Positions 43,576 to 52,453 of a DNA stretch of 59,581 nt are shown piece by piece (within the stretch, counting starts at the first letter, position 1; each line of letters begins with the position of its first letter). The stretch comes from an uncultured Treponema sp. (GTDB lineage: Bacteria; Spirochaetota; Spirochaetia; Treponematales; Treponemataceae). The stretch is from contig CAKULY010000011.1 of assembly GCA_934667505.1 (NCBI GenBank), positions 1 to 59,581 of the forward strand. Direction: 5' to 3'. The translations under genes were made by a program, and so were the position numbers. Under the pieces are notes generated by a model, which had not been told where the DNA came from, did no database searches, and saw nothing but the letters and a program-made list of their open reading frames with translations.

Positions 43576-44493
43576 ATGTTATCTCAAGCAGAAAATGATT
43601 TTTCAAAGGCAAGAAACAAAGCCCTTTTCAACGAAATAACTCATCTACTAAATCCAGAAGAAGCCTCTATGATTTCTTTAAAGACCATAAAAAAAATGGT
43701 AAAAACGGAAAACGAAACTTATGTAGGCATGAAAGTCATACCAATAGAAAAAATCATAGGCAGCGAAGGTAGATACAAAGACTTTGACAATCAGTTTTTT
43801 CCAAAAAATTCCAGCATAAAAGAACGCTGGGAACACGTAGACGAAGCTGTATTAAACGACATAATTCTTCCTCCTATAAAAGTTTACGAACTTGCAGGAC
43901 TATATTTTGTACGCGACGGAAACCATCGGGTAAGCGTCGCTAAATCAAAAGGAGTTGAATTCATAGATGCAGAAGTCACTTCTCTACAAACAGAAATAAA
44001 ACTTCATCCAGTAAGAACTCTTCAGGGGATGTTAAAGCAGATAATTAACTATGAAAAAAGAAATTTTTATTTTGAAACAAATTTTGGCGACATAACAGAT
44101 TATTGGTGCCTAGATTTTTCAACTGCAGGACAGTACGATACGATATATGAACACATTTTAACGCACAAATATTTTATAAATCAGAATAAAAAAGATGAAA
44201 TTTCTATGGAAGAAGCCATAACTTCCTGGTTTAATACCGTATACCTTCCAGTCATAAACACAATTTCAAAATATAATATAATGCGCTACTTCAAAAAGAA
44301 TACTATAAGCGATTTATATGTATGGATTATAAGATATTATGACGAGCTCAAAAAGAAGTTTGGAGATGATCTACCGCTAGAAACCGTTATAATAGATATA
44401 AAAAAAGAACACAAAAAGACTTTTTTTACAAGAGTAAAAAATTTCATAAAAAAAATGATATTAAAAAAAGAAATAAGTTATATAAATCAATAA
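43576..44493 (+). CDS. ParB/sulfiredoxin-fold domain protein, unknown function
   Basis: This 305-aa protein contains an N-terminal ParB-like nuclease/CTPase-fold region: IPIEKIIGSEGRYKDFDNQF, LPPIKVYELAGLYFVRDGNHRVSVAKSKG. No helix-turn-helix is evident, so it is not a chromosome-partition ParB. The C-terminal half is helical, with a YFETNFGDITDYWCLDFST segment. GGAG lies 6 nt before the ATG. It ends the TPR-phosphoesterase operon. The family appears in several bacterial phyla without a known role. Confidence 0.7.
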   Translation: MLSQAENDFSKARNKALFNEITHLLNPEEASMISLKTIKKMVKTENETYVGMKVIPIEKIIGSEGRYKDFDNQFFPKNSSIKERWEHVDEAVLNDIILPPIKVYELAGLYFVRDGNHRVSVAKSKGVEFIDAEVTSLQTEIKLHPVRTLQGMLKQIINYEKRNFYFETNFGDITDYWCLDFSTAGQYDTIYEHILTHKYFINQNKKDEISMEEAITSWFNTVYLPVINTISKYNIMRYFKKNTISDLYVWIIRYYDELKKKFGDDLPLETVIIDIKKEHKKTFFTRVKNFIKKMILKKEISYINQ

Positions 44494-44522
44494 AATTGCA
44501 GATAATTTAAAAAATCTAAAAC

Positions 44523-44551
44523 TTGACGGCACAATATTTCAATGCTACACT
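44523..44551 (+). promoter_or_regulatory. Sigma-70 promoter for the PP2C phosphatase gene
   Basis: TTGACG (44523-44528), 17-nt spacer, TACACT (44546-44551). The leader is about 32 nt. Confidence 0.7.
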
Positions 44552-44589
44552 TATAGAAAACGAATATTGAAGTCTACTAGGAGATTGAT

Positions 44590-46254
44590 TTGAATTCGAT
44601 TGAATCTTTTGTAAATGTACCTATTCTCATCGCTGCTGCTGCAGGTCTATTAATTTTTGTGTTTCTTTTAGTTTCACGGCTGAGAAACACTTCTAGAATA
44701 AGCGTTATTTTGTTTCCATCCCTCTTAATTTTTATAGGCGGAATGGCTTACACTTATTTTTCCCATTCCATAATGATTCTTGTGCTAGCTCTAATTTTAA
44801 TAGAGTTTCTTCTTCTTGCATATTGCTTAGTTCTTGCATTAAGCGACCCAAAAAAGCGAGAAATGCAAAAAAATCAATCTAAAAAAGAGCACCTTGCCCC
44901 AGAAGAAGCAGATGCTATCCAGCTGCAGGAAGAAAATTCAAAATACAAAAAAATTGTAAAGGCAAACAAAGAACTTACCATCAAGGCATCTTCGTTCTTT
45001 AATTCAGAAGATACTTTAGGAAGCTTCCTTGAATACTTTAATAAACTTGTTGTTGAAAAAACGGTTTCAGACGGATGCGCCATTCTTGTTTTAGACGCAT
45101 TTGACAATATTCTTACAGTAAAATCTGTTACAGGAGTATTTCCTCCTCCTTACAAACTGCCAGAAGACCTTCCGCATAAGCCTATAAGAATTGAAACAAA
45201 CTTTAGATATTCTCAATTTACGCTTGAAGGAAACATATTTGGAGATCTTTTTACAAAAGGCGAACCTGTAAATATAAAAGATTCTGTAAAAGACAAACGA
45301 GTATTTCAAAATGGACCAGAAGACTTCTTAAAATGCGGACCTTATATTTTTGTGCCTATAAAACAAAACGAAGAAACAACTGGTCTTGTATGTCTTGCAC
45401 GAAAACCTAGTTCACAGCCATTTTCTCAAGAAGAATTTGAAACTGCTATAAGCCTTACAGATGCTCTTTCAACAGCCCTGCAACCATTAAACAGTTTCCT
45501 TGCTTACACTGAACACATGGAACTTACAAAGGAAGGCGATATCGCTTCAAAATATCAAAAAGCAATGACTCCAGAAAAGATGCCTATTATAAACAAAGTT
45601 TCTATAGGAAAATATTCTGTAAATGCTGAAAATGTTTGTGGCGACTACTATGATATAATTCCATACAGAAAGGACAGAATTTCTTTCGTAATGGCAGATG
45701 TCGCAGGAAAAGGAATGAATTCCCTTGTAATAATGATAATGATTAGAGCCATGATTAGACTTGTTTCAAATACTAATCAGAGCGCCGCAACGCTTATAGA
45801 ATGGATAAACCACGCTATTTGTTCAGAAAAAAACAGCATGGATCACTTTGCAAGCGTCGCATTAATAAACTATAATAGCATAGAAAACACAGCACAAATT
45901 TCAACATCAGGAATAAATCCTGTTATACTATACAGCGCAAAAGAAGATTCTGTTAAAAAGATTTCCCTTGACTGCGAACCTATAGGTGTTGATAAAAATA
46001 CTGAATATAAAAATATTGACATAAACCTAAATGCAGGTGATATAATAGTTACTTGTACAGATGGTTTACTTGAATGTCTAAACGAAAGCGGTGTTCAATA
46101 TTCGCTCGATAATCTTACAAAAGTTATAAAAGCTAATTGTAAGTTAAACGGAAAGGACATTGCTTCAAAAGTAAAAGAGAATGTAAAAAAATTCTGTGGA
46201 AATGCACAGCAATATGATGACCAGAGTCTTCTGGTAATCAAAATACAGGGATAA
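44590..46254 (+). CDS. Membrane GAF-PP2C phosphatase (RsbU/SpoIIE type)
   Basis: This 554-aa protein has about three membrane helices (residues 8-95), a linker helix, a GAF domain (about 135-310; TVSDGCAILVLDAFDN, PIKQNEETTGLVCLARK) and a C-terminal PP2C phosphatase (about 325-550). The metal motifs GDYYDIIP and FVMADVAGKGMNS are present, and ATISTSGINP-like and DGLLE segments follow. Such enzymes dephosphorylate STAS anti-anti-sigma proteins in response to a signal. It starts with TTG (AGGAG about 6 nt upstream). The STAS gene follows after 11 nt, its likely substrate. Confidence 0.9.
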   Translation: MNSIESFVNVPILIAAAAGLLIFVFLLVSRLRNTSRISVILFPSLLIFIGGMAYTYFSHSIMILVLALILIEFLLLAYCLVLALSDPKKREMQKNQSKKEHLAPEEADAIQLQEENSKYKKIVKANKELTIKASSFFNSEDTLGSFLEYFNKLVVEKTVSDGCAILVLDAFDNILTVKSVTGVFPPPYKLPEDLPHKPIRIETNFRYSQFTLEGNIFGDLFTKGEPVNIKDSVKDKRVFQNGPEDFLKCGPYIFVPIKQNEETTGLVCLARKPSSQPFSQEEFETAISLTDALSTALQPLNSFLAYTEHMELTKEGDIASKYQKAMTPEKMPIINKVSIGKYSVNAENVCGDYYDIIPYRKDRISFVMADVAGKGMNSLVIMIMIRAMIRLVSNTNQSAATLIEWINHAICSEKNSMDHFASVALINYNSIENTAQISTSGINPVILYSAKEDSVKKISLDCEPIGVDKNTEYKNIDINLNAGDIIVTCTDGLLECLNESGVQYSLDNLTKVIKANCKLNGKDIASKVKENVKKFCGNAQQYDDQSLLVIKIQG

Positions 46255-46265
46255 GGAGCCTAAAT

Positions 46266-46604
46266 ATGGAACTTAAAATACGTAAAAATGGAGAAGTTTA
46301 CATAATCGACGTAAACGGCGAGATGGATCTCTACAACTCCTATAAGCTCAAGGAACTTGTAATGAAAATGATTGAAAAGAATGTAAAAATTTTCGTTATA
46401 AATCTTGAACAAGTTGATTACATTGACTCATCTGGAATCGGAGCACTTATTTACATTTGTTCTACAATTAAAAAGATGAATCTAAAATTAGCAATTTCAA
46501 ACATTCACGGTTCTGTAAAAAAAGTTATTGAACTTACAAAACTTATGGGATATTTCCCTATTGCTAATAGCGTTGAAGAAGCACTCTTGATGGTTAATGA
46601 ATAA
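46266..46604 (+). CDS. STAS-domain anti-sigma factor antagonist
   Basis: This 112-aa single STAS domain has the signature VINLEQVDYIDSSGIGALIYI. The second Ser of DSSG (about residue 58-59) is the usual phosphorylation site. In partner switching, the kinase/anti-sigma protein phosphorylates it and the PP2C phosphatase reverses this. GGAG lies upstream. Both presumed partners flank it. Confidence 0.93.
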   Translation: MELKIRKNGEVYIIDVNGEMDLYNSYKLKELVMKMIEKNVKIFVINLEQVDYIDSSGIGALIYICSTIKKMNLKLAISNIHGSVKKVIELTKLMGYFPIANSVEEALLMVNE

Positions 46605-46611
46605 ACGCTAG

Positions 46612-46631
46612 AGTCTGCGTTGCAGACTTTT
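46612..46631 (+). terminator. Terminator after the STAS gene
   Basis: AGTCTGC (46612-46618), 3-nt loop, GCAGACT (46622-46628), then TTT. It is compact but has a short T-run. Confidence 0.6.
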
Positions 46632-46640
46632 ACATCAACT

Positions 46641-46718
46641 GTTGTTTCTAAAATGTGAAACAACTATAAAAAGTCAATATAATTTTATTATGATTACGTA
46701 AGAACTTATTATTGACTT
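46641..46718 (+). repeat. Two-hairpin intergenic element, copy B
   Basis: GTTGTTTC/GAAACAAC (46641-46664) is followed by AAGTCAATA (46671-46679) paired with TATTGACTT (46710-46718). It lies just before the RsbW-like gene. It matches the element at the left window edge, with the GAAACAACT to AGTCAAT segment almost identical. A GTGAAA-17-TATAAT pair (46655-46683) inside it may be the promoter. Confidence 0.55.
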
Positions 46719-46735
46719 CTTAATAGGAGATAAAA

Positions 46736-47272
46736 ATGGACGAACAGCCAATAAAAGAATTACGCTCAGATGACAATGACCCTTTATTCGATAAAACAAA
46801 TATGCTAAAAAAAGAATTCCCTTCTGATTTTAGACAGATTAGATATTTTACTCTTTTAATTGTACAGTCGGCACCATCAGAAATAAAAGAGCTAAACCTT
46901 CTTGAACAGCAAATAAGTGAAGTTATTAAAAATGCGGTAAAACACGGAAATCACTGTGATATAAACAAAAAAGTTACAGTATGGTATTCTTTTAGCCCTA
47001 CTCACGCACACGTAATTGTTCAAGACGAAGGCGAAGGTTTTAAAGATTTAGAAAAATGGAACGAATTTAATAGAAAGCGACTTTCTTGTCTTCATGAACA
47101 AAACTATGAACAGTTAGCAAACTATGTTTCTTTCAGAACAAAAGAATCTGATGCACAAGACGGCGGAAACGCTTTGTTCGCTGCACTTGAATATTGGAAT
47201 GGCGGTTTCGTTTACAATGGAAAGAGAAATGCTGTTGCAATGTTAAAAAAGTACGGTACAAAAGCACATTAA
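46736..47272 (+). CDS. RsbW/SpoIIAB-like anti-sigma factor kinase (HATPase_c_2)
   Basis: This 178-aa protein has a GHKL ATPase fold: N-box EVIKNAVKHGNH, G1 VIVQDEGEGF and a late GGNALFAALEY segment in place of a typical G2 box. It should bind the STAS protein and possibly a sigma factor or another target. Sequences between G1 and G2 (WNEFNRKRLSCLHEQNYEQL) are longer than in RsbW. AGGAG lies 7 nt before the ATG. It is separated from the STAS gene by a terminator and the repeat element, so it can be transcribed independently. Confidence 0.83.
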   Translation: MDEQPIKELRSDDNDPLFDKTNMLKKEFPSDFRQIRYFTLLIVQSAPSEIKELNLLEQQISEVIKNAVKHGNHCDINKKVTVWYSFSPTHAHVIVQDEGEGFKDLEKWNEFNRKRLSCLHEQNYEQLANYVSFRTKESDAQDGGNALFAALEYWNGGFVYNGKRNAVAMLKKYGTKAH

Positions 47273-47280
47273 TCTAAAAT

Positions 47281-47380
47281 AAAAAGGCTATCTAATAAGC
47301 ATCTTGCTCTACACTTTTGGTGTAGACATTCCAAATTAATTGGAAACTTTTAGGGTAAATCTTATTAGATAGCCTTTTTT
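47281..47380. terminator. Large cruciform-type bidirectional terminator
   Basis: A 19-bp perfect stem, AAAAAGGCTATCTAATAAG (47281-47299)/CTTATTAGATAGCCTTTTT (47361-47379), encloses two further hairpins: TCTACAC/GTGTAGA (47308-47326) and TTCCAA/TTGGAA (47329-47345). It lies between the convergent RsbW-like gene and ssrA. Confidence 0.85.
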
Positions 47381-47388
47381 AGCACTAG

Positions 47389-47758
47389 TGGAGATGGCGG
47401 GAATTGAACCCGCGTCCGAATATGTAATCCAGATACATCTACATGTTTAGTTATGCGAGGTATTTGTCGGGAAAAGGTAGCAGCATAACAAGCGTCTTTT
47501 CCTTATTCTGATAAAAGGTCATCCATATAAATCAGAAACTATATGAATCAAGTTCCTGTTAGCGTCAGAACATTCAAAAGTTAGGAACAGCACCTTTGAA
47601 GTTCCGTGCTCGCTGCTTACGCAGCAAGAGCAAACTGTTCGTTTGAAGAAACTTCTTCTTCTCTACGTTTTGCAGTTATTTTTTTTGTCAGCTTAAGGTG
47701 CCTTCACACCTACATGCAGTAAAAGTATTCCCACATCCGTCGAAACCGGTACACCCCC
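47389..47758 (-). ncRNA. ssrA: Transfer-messenger RNA (tmRNA)
   Basis: It rescues stalled ribosomes. The 5-prime end GGGGGTG pairs with CATCTCC at the 3-prime end (two G-U pairs). The D-loop-like TACCGGTTTCGACGG and the T-arm GCGGG/TTCAATT/CCCGC are clear. The tag frame (47617-47673) reads AKRREEEVSSNEQFALAA then stop, ending in the proteolysis signal ALAA. CCA is not encoded. It has a consensus promoter just upstream. The tag is long (18 aa) and basic at its start. Confidence 0.96.
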
Positions 47759-47769
47759 TTTTGTTAGTA

Positions 47770-47798
47770 AATATAACCACAGTTATCTCAAATGTCAA
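47770..47798 (-). promoter_or_regulatory. Sigma-70 promoter for ssrA
   Basis: Minus strand TTGACA (47793-47798, consensus), 17-nt spacer, TATATT (47770-47775). It ends 11 nt before the tmRNA 5-prime end. Confidence 0.88.
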
Positions 47799-47840
47799 GA
47801 TTTTTTTATAAAAACTATATTTTAACTAAAATCCTTTAAG

Positions 47841-47869
47841 TTGACCTCAAGAGGTATAAGTATTATAAT
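47841..47869 (+). promoter_or_regulatory. Sigma-70 promoter for thrS
   Basis: TTGACC (47841-47846), 17-nt spacer, TATAAT (47864-47869, consensus). The leader is about 37 nt; it is too short for a T-box. Confidence 0.88.
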
Positions 47870-47912
47870 TGTTCATTGCTAGAAAACTTTTTAGTTTATA
47901 AGAGGTAATAAA

Positions 47913-49664
47913 ATGTCCGAAGAAAATATACAAACTGTCAGACACTCATGCGCGCACGTAATGGCAGAAGCAATAAAACACTTATTTCCAGGAACTAAAA
48001 TTGCAATTGGTCCTGCTATAGAAAACGGCTTTTACTATGATTTTGATTTTCCAAAAGATGTAAAATTTTCAGAAGATTCTTTTCCTGCTGTAGAAAAAGA
48101 AATGCGCAAAATTATTGCAGGAAATCACGATTTTGTAAAAAAAGAAGTTTCAAAAGAAGAAGCTTTAAAACTTTTTGCCGATGAGCCTTATAAAATTGAA
48201 CTTATAAACGACCTTCCAAAAGATGCTGCTATAACAACTTATGAGCAAGACGGATATTTAGACTTGTGCCGAGGGCCACATGTGTCTAATACAAAAGAAA
48301 TCAATGGGCAGTCATTCAAATTAACTAAAATTGCAGGAGCATATTGGCGAGGCGATTCTTCAAAACCAATGCTAACTAGAGTGTATGCATTGTGCTTTTC
48401 AAAACCGAACGAACTAAAAGAATATCTTGCAATGCTTGCAGAAGCAGAAAAACGCGATCACAGAAAACTTGGAATAGAGATGGATTTATTTCATCTTGAG
48501 GCAGAAGACCCTGGACAGATTTTCTGGCATCCAAACGGTTGGACTATATACACAGTAATCCAAGACTACATGAGACAACAAATACGTCGCGACGGCTATC
48601 AAGAAGTAAACACGCCTGCAATCATGCCTCAAAGCCTTTGGGAACGGTCTGGTCACTGGGGACACTATCAAAAGAATATGTTCATAACGGAATCTGAAAA
48701 AAGGCTCTTCGCTATAAAACCAATGAATTGTCCTGGCGCTTTGGAAATTTTTAAGAGCAGACAGCGTTCTTACAAAGACTTGCCATTAAGATTGGCAGAA
48801 TTCGGCCACGATGTACGAAACGAACCTAGTGGAACATTGCACGGCATAATGAGAGTAAGAGGATTTGTTCAAGATGATGCGCATATCATCTGCACAGAAG
48901 AACAGGTATCTTCTGAAGTTGCAAAATTTTGCAAATTATTAAAAAGAGTTTACCACGACTTTGGATTTGATGACCTTGTCGTAAAATTTTCAACAATGCC
49001 AGAAGACCATGTAGGAGATCTTGAAACTTGGCAGAGAGCAGAAAAAGCTCTTGCGGATGCTTGCCACGAAGCAGGTCTTGAATATGAAATTCAACCTGGA
49101 GAAGGTGCTTTTTACGGTCCTAAGCTTGAATTTAAATTATACGACACGCTCGGCAGAGAATGGCAATGCGGAACTATTCAAGCAGACTTCCAGTTGCCTT
49201 CAGCCGAACGTTTAGATGCGACATATATTGGTTCTGATAATCAAAAACATCATCCTGTAATGCTCCACAGAGCGGTTTTAGGTTCTATGGAAAGATTTTT
49301 GGGAATCCTTATAGAAAATTTTGCAGGGGCATTTCCTACTTGGCTAGCTTTTGAACAGGCAGCTATCGTTCCAGTTTCTAATCAGTTTGATGATTATGCA
49401 AAAAAAGTAAACGAACAACTTCTTGCTCACGATATACGTTCTACAGCATATATTTCAGACGAAAATATGAGGCAAAAAATTAAAGTAATTACAAAAGAAC
49501 ATAAGACTCCTTATATCCTTGTGGTTGGAGAAAATGAGCAAAAAGATGGAACTGTTACAGTAAGATTCAGGCAGTCAAGTGGAATTGAACAAAAAACTAT
49601 GAAAATAGAAGATTTTATTTCTTATGTAGAAGAAAAAGTTTCCTCTCACTTTGTTGGAATATAA
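47913..49664 (+). CDS. thrS: Threonyl-tRNA synthetase (lacking TGS domain)
   Basis: It charges tRNA-Thr. The 583-aa protein begins directly at the N2 editing domain ([17 protein letters not shown], with the HxxxH pair, and DLCRGPH with the editing Cys). The class II catalytic core carries zinc-binding Cys in [23 protein letters not shown] and [14 protein letters not shown]. The anticodon domain is C-terminal. The ~60-residue N-terminal TGS domain of E. coli ThrRS is absent; GAGG 7 nt before the ATG and the nearby promoter rule out a missed upstream start. Confidence 0.96.
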   Translation: MSEENIQTVRHSCAHVMAEAIKHLFPGTKIAIGPAIENGFYYDFDFPKDVKFSEDSFPAVEKEMRKIIAGNHDFVKKEVSKEEALKLFADEPYKIELINDLPKDAAITTYEQDGYLDLCRGPHVSNTKEINGQSFKLTKIAGAYWRGDSSKPMLTRVYALCFSKPNELKEYLAMLAEAEKRDHRKLGIEMDLFHLEAEDPGQIFWHPNGWTIYTVIQDYMRQQIRRDGYQEVNTPAIMPQSLWERSGHWGHYQKNMFITESEKRLFAIKPMNCPGALEIFKSRQRSYKDLPLRLAEFGHDVRNEPSGTLHGIMRVRGFVQDDAHIICTEEQVSSEVAKFCKLLKRVYHDFGFDDLVVKFSTMPEDHVGDLETWQRAEKALADACHEAGLEYEIQPGEGAFYGPKLEFKLYDTLGREWQCGTIQADFQLPSAERLDATYIGSDNQKHHPVMLHRAVLGSMERFLGILIENFAGAFPTWLAFEQAAIVPVSNQFDDYAKKVNEQLLAHDIRSTAYISDENMRQKIKVITKEHKTPYILVVGENEQKDGTVTVRFRQSSGIEQKTMKIEDFISYVEEKVSSHFVGI

Positions 49665-49697
49665 ACAAATAAGAATATACCTTTATAGTTTTATACA

Positions 49698-49750
49698 AAA
49701 ATTGGAGATGTTCTAAACAGAAGTTTTAGCTTCTAGAACATCTCCAATTT
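49698..49750 (+). terminator. Terminator of thrS
   Basis: A 17-bp perfect stem, AAATTGGAGATGTTCTA (49698-49714)/TAGAACATCTCCAATTT (49734-49750), with a nested AGAAG/CTTCT, is followed by TATTTT. Confidence 0.88.
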
Positions 49751-49846
49751 ATTTTAATTAGTCCAAACTTTGAGTTTTTAGAAAAATAAACAAAAGCGTA
49801 AGCTAAGTTACAATTTGTTCATTTAAACTAATTATAAAAAAGTCTT

Positions 49847-52165
49847 TCAGTAAGGTTGCTTGTCTCCTAAATAGGAAAACCGCATACAATCAAGGCTAAT
49901 ATAATTGAGAATACCATGCTGAGAATAACAATAATCATCTGTACGCAAGGCAATTGTATGCTTACCTTTAGAAAGCCAGACAACATTTGGAGAACTCATT
50001 GCCCAAGAAGTCCAATTGCCTTGCTGAGGAAATGCAATTCTTCTTTTTAAAACATTATCAACATAAAGAGCCCTTACAGCGCATTTTTCACCAGTATTTA
50101 TAGGACCATGTCCATTCTTAAATCTAAAATCAACAACATAAAATCCTTCTTTTTTTACATTAACATTAAACTGGACAAAATCACCTTTTGAACTACCCCA
50201 CTTTTCAATATAACGGCTTTTATTTGCAAGAACAGTTTGAAAATCGACAGAAGTTTTTGCAGATGCTGTACTTTCCATATCATCAGATTTAATTGTTCCG
50301 CCTACAAACTCTGAATTTTCTGCCTCATAAAATTTTGTGTTTTTTGTAGATTCTATTCTTATAACTTTTGCTGGCAAAGCAGGAATGTTTTTATTATCCG
50401 ACATTGCAAAAACTGTGCAAAGTCCTAAATTATTAAAAGTAGAAGTTTCTAAAGAGCGTTCTTTTGTTTCATACGAGAAATTGTTTAAATAAACTTTATA
50501 GCCAAACTTATTTAAAGGCTTCCAAGTTATAAAAGCTTTATTTTTTTCATATTCAATAAAAGTGTTTGGAATGGCAGAAGAAATAGAAGTCGCTTTAAAT
50601 ACGCTTTTTCTTTTGCCTTTCAAACTATAAGATTTTATATAATCATCAGATTTTTCCATTTCTATGAAAATATCAATTTTTTTGTTCTTAGAAAAAGGAA
50701 TAATATAGTCAGCTGATACGGTTTTTCCATTTACAACATATTTTTTTATTTTGTCACCATTTCCAGTTATTGTAAGATTTAAGACAGTGTTTCCAAGCGA
50801 AAAATTTTGCAAAGAAATTCCTTTTTTAAAAGAATCAAACACTAAAGGATTTATGCAAATACCAGAATCCACAAAATTTAACCCACAAATAATTTTGTAA
50901 ACATAACAAAGATATGCAGCGACTGACCAAAGCTGACGGTCAGAATTTGTACTAGTATTAGGACTAAACGAAGATGCAACATAATTTTCCTTAAAAGTCT
51001 GGAACATAGAAGCAGCATATAACAATGAAGCAAATTCTTCTTCGCAAAGAGCAGCATCTTTAGCCATTTTGCAGGCAAGCCCTCTATATCCTTGCACAAA
51101 TGGCCAAACTGCATCATTGTGATAAGAAGGAACATTTGCAAGCTGAGGAGCTACAACGCTCATTCCCCAATTTCCACTTTCAACAGCATTTAAGACTTGA
51201 GCAGAGTCATCTTTATCCGTTAAAGAATTCAAAACAGAAAGACTTTCCCCAAGAGTTTCATAACCTTCATAAACAAAGTCTTTTATATCCGAAAGAATGT
51301 AAGAAGCAAAATAGCCTTTTTCTTTTAACCAAAATTTTTCCTTTATCGCAGCACTAAGTTCGTCATATCTATTTTGCCAAACAGAAAGTTCTCCATTATT
51401 AAGAAGTTTAGACAAGAAAATCATGCATTTTAAAGCGCCAAGATAAACATTATTTGTACCAAGAGCAAATGAGTCTGCTATAAAAATGCTGTCTGCCCAT
51501 CTAGGATAAGTTTGTTCTCTCCAATCTAAAAAAGAAGTTTCGCCTCTAAAAAGTTTTTTTTCTGAATCATAATTAACATTGTAATCGTATTCCAGAGTCT
51601 TTTTTCCAACTTCAAAAATCCAAGCAAAATAAGAAAAATCTTGCTTAAAAAGCGCATAATCGTAAGCGGCTATTATCCAAACAACTCTGTCTGTGCTTAC
51701 AGGATAACTTCCACCGCTTCCTGTGTCTTGAAGGATAATTCCGTTTTCAATTCTGCTATTTAAAGACTTTTCAACAGCTTCTGGATAAAGGAAAGATAAA
51801 GAAAGATTTATCGCATAGGACATATCTCTTGTCCAAGCTGTAGGCCACTTTGCGCCTGCGCAAAACGTTCCATCAGTCCTGATATTCTGGCGGATTTCTT
51901 CATCTGCCATTTTTATAAAATAATCTACTAAAGAATCATTTGTAATAAGATTTGCCGATTTTGACACCAACTTTCTTTGGCTAGCTTTGCCATTATAGTT
52001 TGTAGAAAGAATATCGGCATTTACAGAAGCAGTATCTGAAGTTAAAAGCGATTTTACAAGATTTTCTTTTATAGAAAAAGCTTTAGACTCATAGTTGTAA
52101 GCCTGCACAAATGAAACGCTGATGAAAAGAATAAAGGAAATGTGCAAAAATTTAATTTTTTTCAA
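49847..52165 (-). CDS. Secreted (alpha/alpha)6-type glycoside hydrolase with C-terminal carbohydrate-binding module
   Basis: This 772-aa protein has a signal peptide (KKIKFLHISFILFISVSFVQA). The central domain (about 80-450) shows six-hairpin-glycosidase features: KWPTAWTRDMSYAINLSLSF, GGSYPVSTDRVVWIIAAYDYAL, SFLDWREQTYP and YHNDAVWPFVQGY. The C-terminal ~140 residues, from FYEAENSEFVGGT, look like a CBM6/35-type beta-sandwich. The exact GH family and substrate cannot be named from sequence alone. The start is TTG with GGAGG 5 nt upstream; the longer frame would begin inside that site. It is the last gene of the rnf operon strand, 17 nt after a small unknown gene. Confidence 0.75.
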   Translation of the reverse strand: MKKIKFLHISFILFISVSFVQAYNYESKAFSIKENLVKSLLTSDTASVNADILSTNYNGKASQRKLVSKSANLITNDSLVDYFIKMADEEIRQNIRTDGTFCAGAKWPTAWTRDMSYAINLSLSFLYPEAVEKSLNSRIENGIILQDTGSGGSYPVSTDRVVWIIAAYDYALFKQDFSYFAWIFEVGKKTLEYDYNVNYDSEKKLFRGETSFLDWREQTYPRWADSIFIADSFALGTNNVYLGALKCMIFLSKLLNNGELSVWQNRYDELSAAIKEKFWLKEKGYFASYILSDIKDFVYEGYETLGESLSVLNSLTDKDDSAQVLNAVESGNWGMSVVAPQLANVPSYHNDAVWPFVQGYRGLACKMAKDAALCEEEFASLLYAASMFQTFKENYVASSFSPNTSTNSDRQLWSVAAYLCYVYKIICGLNFVDSGICINPLVFDSFKKGISLQNFSLGNTVLNLTITGNGDKIKKYVVNGKTVSADYIIPFSKNKKIDIFIEMEKSDDYIKSYSLKGKRKSVFKATSISSAIPNTFIEYEKNKAFITWKPLNKFGYKVYLNNFSYETKERSLETSTFNNLGLCTVFAMSDNKNIPALPAKVIRIESTKNTKFYEAENSEFVGGTIKSDDMESTASAKTSVDFQTVLANKSRYIEKWGSSKGDFVQFNVNVKKEGFYVVDFRFKNGHGPINTGEKCAVRALYVDNVLKRRIAFPQQGNWTSWAMSSPNVVWLSKGKHTIALRTDDYCYSQHGILNYISLDCMRFSYLGDKQPY

Positions 52166-52182
52166 GAGAACCTCCAAACAAA

Positions 52183-52452
52183 TTAAAAATCAAGCAAAAG
52201 ATTTTGTTTTTCAACTTGACTGTTTTCAAGTTGTTCTAAATTATATGAAAGAGAAATTTCAAGAGAATTAGCAAGTCCTGAATCAATACAATGTTTGCTG
52301 CAGTCAGATTTTATTTCTGCCATAATTGAAAGGATTTTTAAATAAACTTCGTCTGGAGTTTTTTTACTGTTTATGTCACCAGTGTAGCTTTTTAAGTAAG
52401 ATACAAGAGATTTTTGAATTAGTTCAAAATCCGAAAATTTTAAAGTCTGCAT
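52183..52452 (-). CDS. Small unknown protein (89 aa), rnf-linked
   Basis: I do not recognise a family. The protein is helical in prediction by eye (LKFSDFELIQKSLVSYLKSY, YNLEQLENSQVEKQNLLLDF), with no membrane segment or signal. It starts one base after the stop of the preceding gene (TAATATG), so translation is coupled. Its position between rnfB/orf116 and a glycosidase gives no clear role. Confidence 0.6.
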   Translation of the reverse strand: MQTLKFSDFELIQKSLVSYLKSYTGDINSKKTPDEVYLKILSIMAEIKSDCSKHCIDSGLANSLEISLSYNLEQLENSQVEKQNLLLDF

Positions 52453-52453
52453 A

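Noticed and set aside
43576..44493. Chromosome-partition ParB
   Set aside because: There is no helix-turn-helix, no parA neighbour and no parS-like repeats.
47770..47912. T-box or riboswitch before thrS
   Set aside because: The promoter leaves only about 37 nt of leader and no T-box sequence is visible.
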